Below are positions 25,785 through 34,992 of a DNA stretch of 64,000 nucleotides, piece after piece. How positions within the stretch are numbered: the stretch's first letter is position 1; each line of letters opens with the position of its first letter. The translations under genes were made by a program, and so were the position numbers. Source of the stretch: Palsa-506 sp963755815 (lineage in GTDB: Bacteria > Actinomycetota > Actinomycetes > Streptosporangiales > Streptosporangiaceae). A model generated the notes under the pieces. The model made no database searches and was not told where the DNA came from. It was given only the letters and a program-made list of their open reading frames with translations. The DNA lies in NCBI GenBank assembly GCA_963755815.1, contig CAVWLF010000005.1, positions 434,001-498,000 on the forward strand. Direction: 5' to 3'.

Positions 25785-28700
25785 TCACGAGGCTGCGGTG
25801 CGGGGCATGGCCGGCTGGGTGTTTTCCGCGCGGTCCAGCAGCGGCTGGCAGCCCAGCCGGGCGGCGATGCCGGCGGCTTCGCCGGTCGCGGCCGCCGCGG
25901 CCTCGGTGTCGCCGTGAGCGGCCAGGTGGGCGGCGTGGTCGAGCAGCCCGTGGGCCAGGTGGTAGGGGGTGGAGTGCTGGCGCAGCCCGGCGACCGCGGC
26001 GGCGAACGCCGGGCCGGCGTCCGGGTTGCCATCGGCGGCGGCCAGCCAGGCGCGGGCCAGGTCGCGTTCGGCGCGCTGCATCGGGGCCAGCTGCCCGGGC
26101 CGGTAGCCGTCGAGCAGGGCCAGCAGGTCGCCGGTGGCGGCGTCGTCGGCCAGGTCGTGCGCGGCGCGGGCGGCCAGCGGCCAGGCCCACCGCAGGTCCT
26201 CGGCGCCGATGCCCACGGCGGCGGCGTGGTCCAGGGCGGCGCGGGCGTGGCGCAGCGCGGCCGCGGGCTGGCCGAGCGCGGCAGCGGTGAACGCCTCCGC
26301 GACCGCCATGACCGCCTGGTCCTGGGGGTCGTCGCTGGCCCGCAGGTCACCCAGTCCGGCCAGAATCTCCTGGGCGGCCGGGGCATCGCCGCGCAGCGCC
26401 AGCGCCCAGGCCCGGTAGCAGGCCAGATCCTCGATGCCGGTCAGGCCGTCGCCGTCGGCGGCCTGGGCCAGCTCAGCCTGGGCGGTGTCCCAGTCGCCGG
26501 TCATCAGCAGCGCCTGGGCCAGGTTCGTGACCGCGGTCGCGAGCTGACGGCGAGCGCCGGTCTGGCGCAGCTGCGCAGCGGCGGCACGGGCCGCCTCGGC
26601 ACCGGCGGCGGGGTCGGTGCTGGTCACCGCGTCGGACAGATTGAGCAGCGCGCGGCCGAGCTGGACGGTATCGCCGGCCTGCCCGGCCAGCCGGGCGGCT
26701 GCCTGGAAGTAGGCGGCCGCCTCCGGCCTGCGCCCGGCGAAGGCGTGGCAGATCCCGCGGGTGTTAAACAAACCGGCCAGGGTGGCCTCATCGACGGCCA
26801 GGTCCTGGCCCAGGGATAGGGCTTCGGCGGACAGCGCATCCGCCGCGGGTGACCCGGAGAACACCTCCAGCCCCGCCAGCTCCCCCAGGGCCCGCACGGT
26901 ATCGGCGCCGGGGTCGTCCCGCAGCACCGCCACCGCGACGGTCAGCTGCTCCCGCGCCTGAGCGTGCCGCCCCCACAGGCGCAGCGCCTGCCCGGCGATC
27001 ACCTGCGCGCGGGCGGCCGAGCGGGCATCGCCGCACTGCCGGTACAAATCCGCGGCCTGGCCGGCCTGCTCGACCGCCCCCGCCCAGTCGGCACTGGTCC
27101 CGGCGGCCTCGGCGGCGTGTTCCCACAGCACCGCGGCGGCGGTTTGCCACCCGTCAGCGGGACCGGCCTGGGTGAGCCGGGCGGCGGCGGCGTAGCTGGC
27201 GGCGGCCCGGGCGGGAGCCCCGGTGCGGCCGGCCCGGTCGGCCGCCCGGGTCAGCGCCGCGATGGCCTGGCCGCGGATCTGCCCGGCATCGCGGTCATCG
27301 GGCATCGCGTCCAGCGCGTCCAGGTAGTGCCGGGCGATCACCTCGGCCACTTCCTCCCCATCGCCGGGGAAGGCCGCGCGCAAATACGCGGCCACCGCCA
27401 GGTGCCGGGCCTTGCGGTCCCGGCGGGACAAGGTGTCGTAGGCGACCTGGCGCAGCATGTTCTGGGCGAACCCGTAGCTGCCCCGCTCCGGGGACAGCGG
27501 GTCGGCCGATACTGACAGCACCTCCCGGCGCACCAGGTCGGCCAGCGCCGCCCGTACCACGGCTTCGTCCTGCCCGGACACCGCGATCAGCGCCTCGGCC
27601 GGGAAGGTGGCGCCCAGCACCGCGGCGTCGGCCGCCAGCCGCCGTACGCCCGGGTCCAGGGCGTCCAGGCGGGCGGCCAGCAGCGCGTGCAGGCTGTCCG
27701 GCACCTGCAGCTGGCCGACCTCGCCGGTCAGCCGGTAGACCCCCTCGACCGGCCGGACGATGTCCCGGTCGATAAGCGACCGCACGGTTTCCACCGCGAA
27801 CAGCGGGATGCCCTGCGCCTGGGCGGTGATCTTCGCCCGGACCGGGCCCGGCATCCCCGGCACCAGCGCCTCCACCAGGGTGTCCATCGAGGCTGCATCC
27901 AGCGGATCCAGGGTCAGCGTGCTGCGGTTGCGGCCGGTGCCGAACCCCGGCCGGGCCTGGCCCAGCTCGGGCCGGGCCAGCACCAGCACGTACACCGGCA
28001 GATCCCGCACCCAGTCGATCAGGTGATCCAGGAACTCCAGCAGCCCGGCATCGGCGTACTGGGCATCCTCCACCACCAGCACCACCGGCTGCTGCGCCGC
28101 GAGCCGCTCGAAGAACAGCCGCCACCCGGCGAACAGCTCCTCCCGCGACAACGCGGCCCCGTCATCCCCGTCCGCGGCCACGCCGAGCAGCCGGCCTAGC
28201 CGCACCCGCACATACCCGCGCTCACCCGGATCGGGCACGTACCGGGCCAGGCCCTCGGCCATCTTGGCCGCCGCGACCTCGGCCGGGTCCTCCTCAGCGA
28301 TGCCCAGCCGCTGCCGCACGATCTCGGCCAGCGCCCAGAACGCCACCCCCTCCCCGTACGACAGGCACCGCCCCCGATGCCACCACACCTGCGCCGCCAG
28401 CCCGTCGGCGTACTTCTCGAACTCCCAGCCCAGCCGCGACTTGCCCACCCCGGCCGGCCCGGCCACCAGCACCAGCCGCGGCACCCGCCGCCCGGCCGCC
28501 GCGTGGAACAAGTCCCGCACCGTGCGCAGCTCCGCATCCCGCCCGGTCAGCGGCGCCTCCAGCCCATCCACCCGCTGCGACCCGCCCACCGCCGCCAGCA
28601 CCCGGACCGCCCGCCACAGCCGGGCCGGCTCCGCCTTGCCCTTCAGCGCGTGCTCCCCGGCATCGGCGAACCCGACCGCGCCGCCGGCCAGCCGCCGGGT

Positions 28701-29336
28701 CACCCCATCCACCAGCACAGTCCCCGGCTCGGCCGCCGCCTGCACCCGCGACGCGGTATTCACCGCATCCCCGGCCACCATCCCCTCACCTGCGGCACCC
28801 AGGTTCACCGCCACCTCGCCGGTCACCACCCCGGCCCGCGCCGCCAGCCCCGGCACCCCCGCCTCGGCCCCCAGCTCGCCCACCGCCGCGACCAGATCCA
28901 GGCCGGCCCGCACCGCCCGCTCCGCATCCCCCTCCGCGGCGGCCGGGGTGCCCCACACCGCCATCACGGCATCCCCGATGAACTTCTCCACCACCCCCCC
29001 GTAGCGGCCGATCACCGTCCGCGCCCGGTCGAAATACTCCGACAGCAGCTCGCGCACCGCTTCGGGATCCCGCGCCTCCGACAGCGGCGTGAACCCCACC
29101 ACGTCGCAGAACAACACCGAGCACACCCGCCGCTCCACCACCGGACCGGCAGCCGCCGCAGCCAAGACGCCGGGCCCGGGAGCCACCGCGAGCGCAGCGC
29201 CGCACTCACCGCAGAACTTCTGGCCGGGAGAACTCGCCGTCCCGCACGATGAGCAGACGAGCGCTAGCGCGGCGCCGCACTCGCCACAGAATTTCTGGCC
29301 GGCCGGGCTTTCAGCCGAACACCGTGGGCACATCAT
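25785..29336 (-). CDS. Class III adenylate cyclase with AAA ATPase and TPR sensor regions
   Basis: An 1183-aa signalling protein. Two zinc ribbons (CPRC..CGEC at 3-20 and CSSC..CGEC at 28-45) come first. The cyclase domain (about 70-245) has metal Asp residues in L-F-C-D-V-V-G-F (D78) and F-I-G-D-A-V-M (D122), substrate-specifying K118 and D190 that favour ATP over GTP, and transition-state N193 and R197. An ATPase domain follows with Walker A GPAGVGKS at 293-300. The C-terminal half is Ala-rich TPR-like repeat to the end. Such proteins couple a sensed signal to cAMP production. The next gene upstream encodes a cyclic-nucleotide-binding domain, an obvious partner. Confidence 0.93.
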   Translation of the reverse strand: MMCPRCSAESPAGQKFCGECGAALALVCSSCGTASSPGQKFCGECGAALAVAPGPGVLAAAAAGPVVERRVCSVLFCDVVGFTPLSEARDPEAVRELLSEYFDRARTVIGRYGGVVEKFIGDAVMAVWGTPAAAEGDAERAVRAGLDLVAAVGELGAEAGVPGLAARAGVVTGEVAVNLGAAGEGMVAGDAVNTASRVQAAAEPGTVLVDGVTRRLAGGAVGFADAGEHALKGKAEPARLWRAVRVLAAVGGSQRVDGLEAPLTGRDAELRTVRDLFHAAAGRRVPRLVLVAGPAGVGKSRLGWEFEKYADGLAAQVWWHRGRCLSYGEGVAFWALAEIVRQRLGIAEEDPAEVAAAKMAEGLARYVPDPGERGYVRVRLGRLLGVAADGDDGAALSREELFAGWRLFFERLAAQQPVVLVVEDAQYADAGLLEFLDHLIDWVRDLPVYVLVLARPELGQARPGFGTGRNRSTLTLDPLDAASMDTLVEALVPGMPGPVRAKITAQAQGIPLFAVETVRSLIDRDIVRPVEGVYRLTGEVGQLQVPDSLHALLAARLDALDPGVRRLAADAAVLGATFPAEALIAVSGQDEAVVRAALADLVRREVLSVSADPLSPERGSYGFAQNMLRQVAYDTLSRRDRKARHLAVAAYLRAAFPGDGEEVAEVIARHYLDALDAMPDDRDAGQIRGQAIAALTRAADRAGRTGAPARAAASYAAAARLTQAGPADGWQTAAAVLWEHAAEAAGTSADWAGAVEQAGQAADLYRQCGDARSAARAQVIAGQALRLWGRHAQAREQLTVAVAVLRDDPGADTVRALGELAGLEVFSGSPAADALSAEALSLGQDLAVDEATLAGLFNTRGICHAFAGRRPEAAAYFQAAARLAGQAGDTVQLGRALLNLSDAVTSTDPAAGAEAARAAAAQLRQTGARRQLATAVTNLAQALLMTGDWDTAQAELAQAADGDGLTGIEDLACYRAWALALRGDAPAAQEILAGLGDLRASDDPQDQAVMAVAEAFTAAALGQPAAALRHARAALDHAAAVGIGAEDLRWAWPLAARAAHDLADDAATGDLLALLDGYRPGQLAPMQRAERDLARAWLAAADGNPDAGPAFAAAVAGLRQHSTPYHLAHGLLDHAAHLAAHGDTEAAAAATGEAAGIAARLGCQPLLDRAENTQPAMPRTAAS

Positions 29337-29481
29337 CCTGGGCGAAGGGTACCGTTCGCGGGACGAACTAAGAAGGCCAGGAAAGCGACCGGGTCCCGCC
29401 GAGCCCAGGTAGCACGCGAGGACTGCCGATCGGCACGGCAGGCTTCAGGAATGGCAGGTCAGCTCGCTCTGGATGCTCGTA

Positions 29482-29916
29482 TCAGTCCGCACCGGAATTG
29501 TCCGTCGCCTGAGCGTCACGAATCCTGGTACACAAAGTGATCAGTAGCGCTTGCGCGACCTGCGGTCGTTCCTCGAGCATCGACCGGAACTCCCACGCGG
29601 TGACGGTGAACGTCCGCAAGCCGTCACTGCCGGCGCGGACAGTCGCAGTGCGCGGCTTGCCGTCAATGAGCGAAATCTCCCCGAAGTAGCCGCCAACCCC
29701 CAGCTGCCTGCGCAGCCGCCCGCCGATTTCAACGTCTGCGGACCCTCCCAGCACAAGGTGGAACGCTACGCCGTCACGGCCCTGCGTGACGATCTCCAGA
29801 CCTGGCTCGTGATCCACCTCACGGCCGGAGCGAGCGAGCCGTTCGAGATCGCGGCGCGACAGACCGGAGAACAGATCCACTCGAGCCAAACCCTCGGTAA
29901 TAGTCGCTGCGGACAT
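29482..29916 (-). CDS. Stand-alone cyclic nucleotide-binding domain protein
   Basis: A 144-aa protein with a strong AAAGGAGG RBS. It is a single CRP-like cNMP-binding beta-barrel: L-F-S-G-L-S-R-R-D-L-E-R-L-A at the start and the phosphate-binding cassette F-G-E-I-S-L-I-D-G-K-P-R-T-A-T-V at 78-93, with E80 and R89 for ribose and phosphate. There is no HTH or enzyme domain, so it probably acts by protein interaction. It is 145 bp upstream of the adenylate cyclase gene on the same strand. Confidence 0.9.
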   Translation of the reverse strand: MSAATITEGLARVDLFSGLSRRDLERLARSGREVDHEPGLEIVTQGRDGVAFHLVLGGSADVEIGGRLRRQLGVGGYFGEISLIDGKPRTATVRAGSDGLRTFTVTAWEFRSMLEERPQVAQALLITLCTRIRDAQATDNSGAD

Positions 29917-30266
29917 AATGCCTCCTTTCAGCCTTCAGGGAGAGAACGGATGCAGGTGGCCGACTCCCGCAATGCTCAGAGCCACCGATGCGGTCATAAA
30001 CGATCGGGGATCAGGCTACATCGCGCCCCGCGGGGCTCCCCCATGGGCCGAGCGAACTGGGCAGATGGTGTCAAATTTCATCGATCCGACGCCAGCCGTC
30101 GGCTTGCCTGCCGAACAGGTCGAGCATCATGATCATTCCGTGCGGTTCTGCACGTTCCCGACCGGCCCGCCAAGATCATCCGTCCTGGCCAGACGCCTAT
30201 CTGGCAGCTCCCAGCGCTAGGACTTGCTGGCAGTAGTTACGGCGCGTGCGGACTGCGGCGGCGGCC
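29917..30266. other. 350-bp spacer with no supported gene
   Basis: The interval carries the upstream region of the cNMP-binding gene. A minus-strand scrap reading D-L-F-G-R-Q-A-D-G-W-R-R-I-D-E-I then stop occurs near 30075-30135 and may be a gene remnant, but it is too short to assign. Confidence 0.3.
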
Positions 30267-30995
30267 TCAGTTACCGGGGCTGGGACGCTGCTTGGCTGGC
30301 TTGAACAGGCGCAGCAGCAGGAACCCCGGTTCGGTGGTCAGCTTGTCGTAGTCCTCGGGATAGCGCTCGCGCATGGTGTCGGCCGGGAGCGGCTCGATGA
30401 CTTTCTCGATCAGGAACCCGGCATCGGTGGCCGCCGCACACAAAGCGGACAACGGCTCGCGCCAGAAACGCACCGGCTGATCCCCCGACGGCGTGTGCCA
30501 GACATCAGTTTCCAGCTTCACCTCGAAATAGGAGCCGCCTTTGCGCAGCCAGTCGATGGTCGGGTGCTGGGTCGACACCACCAGTGCCCCTCCGGGGCGC
30601 AGGATCCGGCAGAACTCGGCGAAAGCAGCGCCGCGATCATCGGCGTAGTGAATGGCCAGGGCGCAGACGATCAGGTCGTACGTGCCATCGGGGTAGGGCA
30701 GCGGGCCGCCCAGGACGGCACGATCGATCTGCACCCGATTCGCCGTCCGCTTCCTGGCCAGGTCCACCATGACCGGGCTCGCGTCGAAGGCCGTGACATC
30801 GGCGCCCCGGGCCAGGAGTTCCTGGGTGTAGAACCCGGGCCCGCACGCTGCATCAAGGACCCGGCAGCCGCCGACCGGTCCCAAAGCGGCCAGCACCGCC
30901 GGCCGGTCATAGTGGGCGTTGTAGGCGCTGTCCGCTGCGTGCCGCTGATAGCCCGGGCCCATCTCGTCGTAGGCAGACCACAGTTGCCCATCCAC
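30267..30995 (-). CDS. Class I SAM-dependent methyltransferase
   Basis: A 242-aa methyltransferase. Motif I is V-L-D-A-A-C-G-P-G at about 46-54, motif II V-T-A-F-D-A-S-P, and motif post-I/IV Y-D-L-I-V-C-A-L-A-I-H-Y. The R-I-L-R-P-G-G-A-L-V-V-S segment is typical of ubiquinone/menaquinone-type and small-molecule methyltransferases. The substrate is unknown and nothing nearby specifies it. Confidence 0.9.
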   Translation of the reverse strand: MDGQLWSAYDEMGPGYQRHAADSAYNAHYDRPAVLAALGPVGGCRVLDAACGPGFYTQELLARGADVTAFDASPVMVDLARKRTANRVQIDRAVLGGPLPYPDGTYDLIVCALAIHYADDRGAAFAEFCRILRPGGALVVSTQHPTIDWLRKGGSYFEVKLETDVWHTPSGDQPVRFWREPLSALCAAATDAGFLIEKVIEPLPADTMRERYPEDYDKLTTEPGFLLLRLFKPAKQRPSPGN

Positions 30996-31205
30996 GCAGA
31001 CACCTTAGCCACACCCCGCGAAATCTGCCGCGCCCGCGGCCCGGCGGCCAGATCCGGATGTTCGGTTAGTGGGGCCGCTACTCGAAGCGCCTCAGCTGCG
31101 CCCGATCGGTCAGGAATCGAGAAGCGCCAGGGTGTGGCCGGGCCTAGCCTTTCGGTGGAAGACCGGCCTTGCACCGAGGCCCTGCGCGTCAGGAAAGGAA
31201 CCGGA

Positions 31206-31655
31206 ATGACCGCGACAAATGCCAAGAACGAGTCCAGCGGCTTCAGCGCCCAGGAGCGCGCCGCGATGAAGGAACGCGCCGCCGAGTTGCGCGCCGAGGG
31301 CAAGAAGGGCGCCAAGCAGGCCGACGGCCTGCAGGCCGTCCTCGACAGCATTGCGGCGATGGCGCCGGAGGATCGTGCGCTCGCCGAGCGCGTGCATGTG
31401 ACGGTGACCGCGACCGCCCCCGGGCTGACGCCGAAGACCTGGTACGGGATGCCCGCTTACGCGAACGCGGCCGGCAAGGTCGTCGTCTTCTTCCAGAACG
31501 CGGGCAAGTTCAGCTACCGCTACTCGACCCTGGGCTTCCAGGATGCGGCGAACCTTGACGACGGCGACATGTGGCCGGTGGCATACGCGCTGAAGAACTG
31601 GAGCCCCGCGGTGGAGAAGAAGGTTGCCGGGCTGGTGCAGGCCGCGATCTCCTGA
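31206..31655 (+). CDS. DUF1801 family protein
   Basis: A 149-aa protein; ATG at 31206 has AAAGGA at good spacing. Residues 20-45 are a charged helix (A-Q-E-R-A-A-M-K-E-R-A-A-E-L-R), followed by the DUF1801 core: L-T-P-K-T-W-Y-G-M-P-A-Y, V-V-V-F-F-Q-N-A-G-K-F-S-Y-R-Y-S-T-L-G-F and W-P-V-A-Y-A-L-K-N-W. The fold is related to the frataxin-like/iron-chaperone group, but function is not known. Confidence 0.88.
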   Translation: MTATNAKNESSGFSAQERAAMKERAAELRAEGKKGAKQADGLQAVLDSIAAMAPEDRALAERVHVTVTATAPGLTPKTWYGMPAYANAAGKVVVFFQNAGKFSYRYSTLGFQDAANLDDGDMWPVAYALKNWSPAVEKKVAGLVQAAIS

Positions 31656-31657
31656 TC

Positions 31658-31777
31658 CGTGACAATGGCGTGACCGAGGCCGAGCTGAAGGAAGTCATCA
31701 CGCATCTGGCGTTCTACGCCGGGTAGCCGCGGGCGATGTCCGCGATCGGCGTCGCTAAGCGGGTCTTCGATCACTGA
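31658..31777 (+). pseudogene. C-terminal fragment of a carboxymuconolactone decarboxylase gene with an amber stop
   Basis: Directly after the DUF1801 stop, a frame reads N-G-V-T-E-A-E-L-K-E-V-I-T-H-L-A-F-Y-A-G, then TAG at 31724-31726, then P-R-A-M-S-A-I-G-V-A-K-R-V-F-D-H and TGA. Intact CMD proteins have F-Y-A-G-W-P at this place, so the TAG is a TGG (Trp) to stop change. Only the last ~40 codons of the gene remain; the 5' part has been replaced by the DUF1801 gene. The AKR gene begins 13 bp later. Confidence 0.72.
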
Positions 31778-31790
31778 AGGGAAGAGCGTC

Positions 31791-32762
31791 ATGCGAACTG
31801 CCCGCCTGAGGGACCTTGAGGTCTCGCGCATCGGCCTGGGCGCGATGGGAATGTCCGGGGTCTACGGGGCGCCCGATGAGGCGGAGTCCATCCGCACCAT
31901 CCACCGCGCCCTCGACCTCGGCGTCACTCTCCTGGATACCGCCGAGGTCTATGGCCCCTACCACAACGAGGAGCTGGTCGGCCGGGCCATCTCCGGCCGC
32001 CGGGACCAGGTCGTGCTGGCCACGAAGTTCGGCATGATCTCCCACACCGGCCGCGGGCCGGGCCGGCTGGACAGCAGCCCGGCCAGCATCCGCACCGCGG
32101 CGGAAGGCTCCCTGACGCGGCTCGGCACCGACCGCATCGACCTGTACTACCAGCACCGCGTCGACCCGGATACGCCGATCGAGGACACGATCGGGGCCAT
32201 GGCCGAGCTGATCGCGGAGGGCAAGATCCGCCACATCGGCCTGTCCGAGGCCTGGACCGGAAACATCCGCCGCGCGCACGCCGTGCACCCGATCACGGCG
32301 CTGCAGTCGGAGTACTCGCTGTGGACCCGGGACCCGGAGGCGGAGGTGCTGCCGGTGCTGCGCGAGCTCAGGATCGGCTTCGTGCCCTACTCCCCGCTCG
32401 GCCGGGGTTTCCTCACCGGCCAGATCCGGTCGCTCGACGATCTGGAGGACGGCGACTTCCGCAAGACCAACCCGCGCTTCGAAGGCGAGAACTTCGAGCA
32501 CAACCTGCGCGTCGCCGACGAGGTGCGGCAGATCGCCGCCGAGGCCGGCGCGACGCCCGCGCAGGTCGCGCTGGCCTGGCTGCTCGCCCAGGGCGACGAC
32601 ATCGCCCCGATCCCCGGCACCAAGCGGGTGTCCCGGCTGGAGGAGAACGTCGCCGCCGACGGCGTCCGGCTGACCGCCGGGCAGCTCGGCCAGCTCACCG
32701 CGGTCACGCCGCCGACCGGCGGCCACCACAGCGAAGCGCAGATGCGCATGCTCGACCGCTGA
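31791..32762 (+). CDS. Aldo/keto reductase
   Basis: A 323-aa AKR (IolS/YghZ-like subgroup). The catalytic tetrad is visible: D49, Y54 (D-T-A-E-V-Y-G), K79 (A-T-K-F-G) and H122 (Y-Y-Q-H-R-V-D). The NADPH-binding C-terminal part is I-P-G-T-K-R-V-S-R-L-E-E-N. It is 13 bp after the broken CMD fragment, a pairing common for intact CMD-AKR neighbours. A second, more distant AKR lies at 53.0-54.0 kb. Confidence 0.93.
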   Translation: MRTARLRDLEVSRIGLGAMGMSGVYGAPDEAESIRTIHRALDLGVTLLDTAEVYGPYHNEELVGRAISGRRDQVVLATKFGMISHTGRGPGRLDSSPASIRTAAEGSLTRLGTDRIDLYYQHRVDPDTPIEDTIGAMAELIAEGKIRHIGLSEAWTGNIRRAHAVHPITALQSEYSLWTRDPEAEVLPVLRELRIGFVPYSPLGRGFLTGQIRSLDDLEDGDFRKTNPRFEGENFEHNLRVADEVRQIAAEAGATPAQVALAWLLAQGDDIAPIPGTKRVSRLEENVAADGVRLTAGQLGQLTAVTPPTGGHHSEAQMRMLDR

Positions 32763-32831
32763 CCGCGCCGGGCCCGGCGCGGGCGAGACCGCGGCGGCGG
32801 GCACTGCGCCAGGATGCCCCGTTTCCGCAGA

Positions 32832-33845
32832 TCAGGGTCCGGGCCGGACGATCACCTTCCGGGCCAGGGCCAGGGCCGCGCTGAGGTCGGGCGCGCTGCC
32901 GGTTCCGCCGATGCCCTGCGTCGACGCCGCGCCTGCCGCGCAGCCGAGCGCCAGCGCGGCCGGGGGCTCAAGACCCTGCAGCCGCCCGGCCAGCAGGCCG
33001 GCGTTGAAGCAGTCCCCGGCGCCGGTGGTGTCCACCGGCGATACAGGCGGCGCGGTGGCCAGGTACTGCTGCGCCCCGTCGACGTACAGTGCGCCGCGCG
33101 CACCGAGCTTCACCGCGATAGCACTGCCCGCCTTGGTCAGCGAAGCTATCGCCTCCGGCAGCGTCGCGGTGCCGGAGATCCGCCGCGCCTCGGCCTCGTT
33201 AGGCAGCAGCAGATCGGTCTGCGCGAGTACATCGGCGAAGAAGTCCCCGCCCCAGGTCCCGGCCGGGTCCCAGTTGGTGTCGAGTGAGGTGGAAGCCCCG
33301 GCCGCGCGAGCGGCCGACAGCAGCGCGGCGAGGCCGGGCCCCAGCGACCGCTCCAGCAGGAAGTAGGAGCTGACATGGACGTGCCGCGCTCGCGCGAGCA
33401 GTTCGGCGGGCACATCGGCGGCGGCCAGCGCGCCAATGGCACCCGCGGCGGTAAGGATGGCCCGGTCGTCGCCCCGCGACAGCGCGATGGTCATGCCGGT
33501 GGGCAGCTCCGGCCGGATCACCACGGCATCGGTGTCAACGCCGGCCCGGGCCAGCTCGGTCAGCATTAAGTTTCCGGCCGGGTCGTCGCCAATCGCGGCG
33601 ACCAGCGCGACCCGCAGCCCGAGCCGCGCGGCCGCCACCGCTGTGATCGAGCCTGACCCGCCGATCACCAGCGACATGCTGGCGACCAGCTTCTCCTGCT
33701 GGCCGAAGGCGGGCGTCAGATCGTCGCCCAAGACCAGCACGTCCGGGTTGCAGTCCCCGATGACGACGAGATCGAAGGCCGGGCCGGAGGGATGAGAACG
33801 GGCCCGTGCAGGCCGGACGGCGGCACCATGCCGCTCGCTACCCAC
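32832..33845 (-). CDS. PfkB-family carbohydrate kinase
   Basis: A 337-aa sugar kinase. GTG at 33845 overlaps the DeoR regulator stop by 8 nt, so the two are coupled. The N-terminal substrate lid G-G-S-G-S-I-T-A-V-A-A-A-R-L-G and the C-terminal anion-hole motif D-T-T-G-A-G-D-C-F-N-A-G are clear, with D of G-A-G-D as catalytic base. The family phosphorylates ribose, fructose, adenosine or amino sugars. In this locus a hexose or amino-sugar kinase is likely. Confidence 0.92.
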   Translation of the reverse strand: MGSERHGAAVRPARARSHPSGPAFDLVVIGDCNPDVLVLGDDLTPAFGQQEKLVASMSLVIGGSGSITAVAAARLGLRVALVAAIGDDPAGNLMLTELARAGVDTDAVVIRPELPTGMTIALSRGDDRAILTAAGAIGALAAADVPAELLARARHVHVSSYFLLERSLGPGLAALLSAARAAGASTSLDTNWDPAGTWGGDFFADVLAQTDLLLPNEAEARRISGTATLPEAIASLTKAGSAIAVKLGARGALYVDGAQQYLATAPPVSPVDTTGAGDCFNAGLLAGRLQGLEPPAALALGCAAGAASTQGIGGTGSAPDLSAALALARKVIVRPGP

Positions 33846-34629
33846 GAATCTCCGCGCCTTCCCGCCCGTCCCCCACCAGCGTGACGTGCACTCCGCAGTC
33901 AGTCAGCGCCCGGACCGCGTCGGCGTCCGCGGCGGCGTCGGTGATGAGCTCGTCCACCGCGGTCGCCTCGCAGATCCGGACGAACGCGACCTTGCCGATC
34001 TTGGAGCTGTCCGCCACCACCACGACCCGCCGGGCGCAGTTGATCATGACGGCGTTCGTGTGCGCCTCCACCTCGTGGTGCGTCGTGCAGCCGGCCCCGG
34101 CGTCGATGCCGTCCACGCCGATAAAGGCCACGTTGAGATTGAGGCCGGTCAGGCTCGCCTCGGCGATGGGCCCGGACAGCTCATAGGACTGGCTCCGGAC
34201 CACACCGCCGGTGGCGATCAGCTTGATGCCGGGCCGGACCGCCAGCTCGGAGGCGATGTTCAGGGCGTTGGTCACGATGGTCAGCTTCTGCCGGTCGGCC
34301 AGCGCCCGCGCGACCTCGGTCGCGGTGGTCCCGCCGGTCAGGCCGACCGCCATCCCCTCGGATACCAGCGTCGCCGCCTCCCGGGCGATGCGCCGCTTTT
34401 CCTCAGCGTGCCGCACGCCCTTGTACCGCAGCGGCAGCTCGTACGAGACGGCGTGGGCGGTCGCGCCGCCGTGGGTGCGGGCCAGCAGCCGCTGCTGCTC
34501 CAGGATCACCAGGTCCCGGCGGATGGTGGCGGGCGATGCATCCAGGTCATCGGCGAGATCGGCCACCGCGACCGAGCCGCCATCGGCGAGCCGTTCCAGG
34601 ATCGCGCTCATCCGCGCCGCTCTGTGCAT
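33838..34629 (-). CDS. DeoR-family transcriptional regulator 1
   Basis: A 263-aa regulator. The start at 34629 puts the HTH (about 6-55: I-L-E-R-L-A-D-G-G-S-V-A-V-A-D-L and S-P-A-T-I-R-R-D-L) at the N-terminus. The C-terminal DeoRC sensor contains G-L-T-G-G-T-T-A-T-E-V, V-T-N-A-L-N-I and F-I-G-V-D-G-I-D, which bind a sugar phosphate. It is divergent from the sugar ABC importer and coupled to the PfkB kinase, so it most likely represses the importer in the absence of its phospho-sugar inducer. Confidence 0.92.
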   Translation of the reverse strand: MHRAARMSAILERLADGGSVAVADLADDLDASPATIRRDLVILEQQRLLARTHGGATAHAVSYELPLRYKGVRHAEEKRRIAREAATLVSEGMAVGLTGGTTATEVARALADRQKLTIVTNALNIASELAVRPGIKLIATGGVVRSQSYELSGPIAEASLTGLNLNVAFIGVDGIDAGAGCTTHHEVEAHTNAVMINCARRVVVVADSSKIGKVAFVRICEATAVDELITDAAADADAVRALTDCGVHVTLVGDGREGAEIRG

Positions 34630-34992
34630 AGCAAGTGAGCATATCGATGCAGGTTGGGTTGCCTCCACCATCGGCCGCCGGACCGGCGGCCGTACGGGCT
34701 GGTGGTCGCTCGTGCACGATTGGTCGTTGACAGTGCAAATCCAGGCTTGCCACAGTGACTGAATCCACTCTAGATTGACTGCATATGAGCGTAAACGATC
34801 GTCATTCGCGTGGCCGCGGCCTGCCGGGGCGCCTGCGCGCGGCGGCCCGATACGCATCCCACGGCGGCTGCCGCCGCATCTCATGTCACGTCCACGCCTG
34901 GCCTGCTTCGCGGTCCCGGCAGCACATTGCCGACAACTCCTGACGGCCTCGGGATCCTGCCTGGCTGTGCGCCTCGCTGAAAGAGGAGACAG
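34630..34992 (+). promoter_or_regulatory. Divergent control region of DeoR 1 and the sugar importer
   Basis: A promoter TTGCCA (34747-34752), 18-bp spacer, TAGATT (34771-34776) points at the importer. TGAGCGTAAACGATCGTCA around 34785-34804 lies at the expected start of transcription. A GTGAGCA half-site (34635-34641), also found in a perfect palindrome before the GH27 gene, lies just upstream of the DeoR start. These are plausible DeoR operators. Confidence 0.42.

Noticed and set aside
30050..30140. Short minus-strand scrap D-L-F-G-R-Q-A-D-G-W-R-R
   Set aside because: Too short to assign as a gene or a family remnant.
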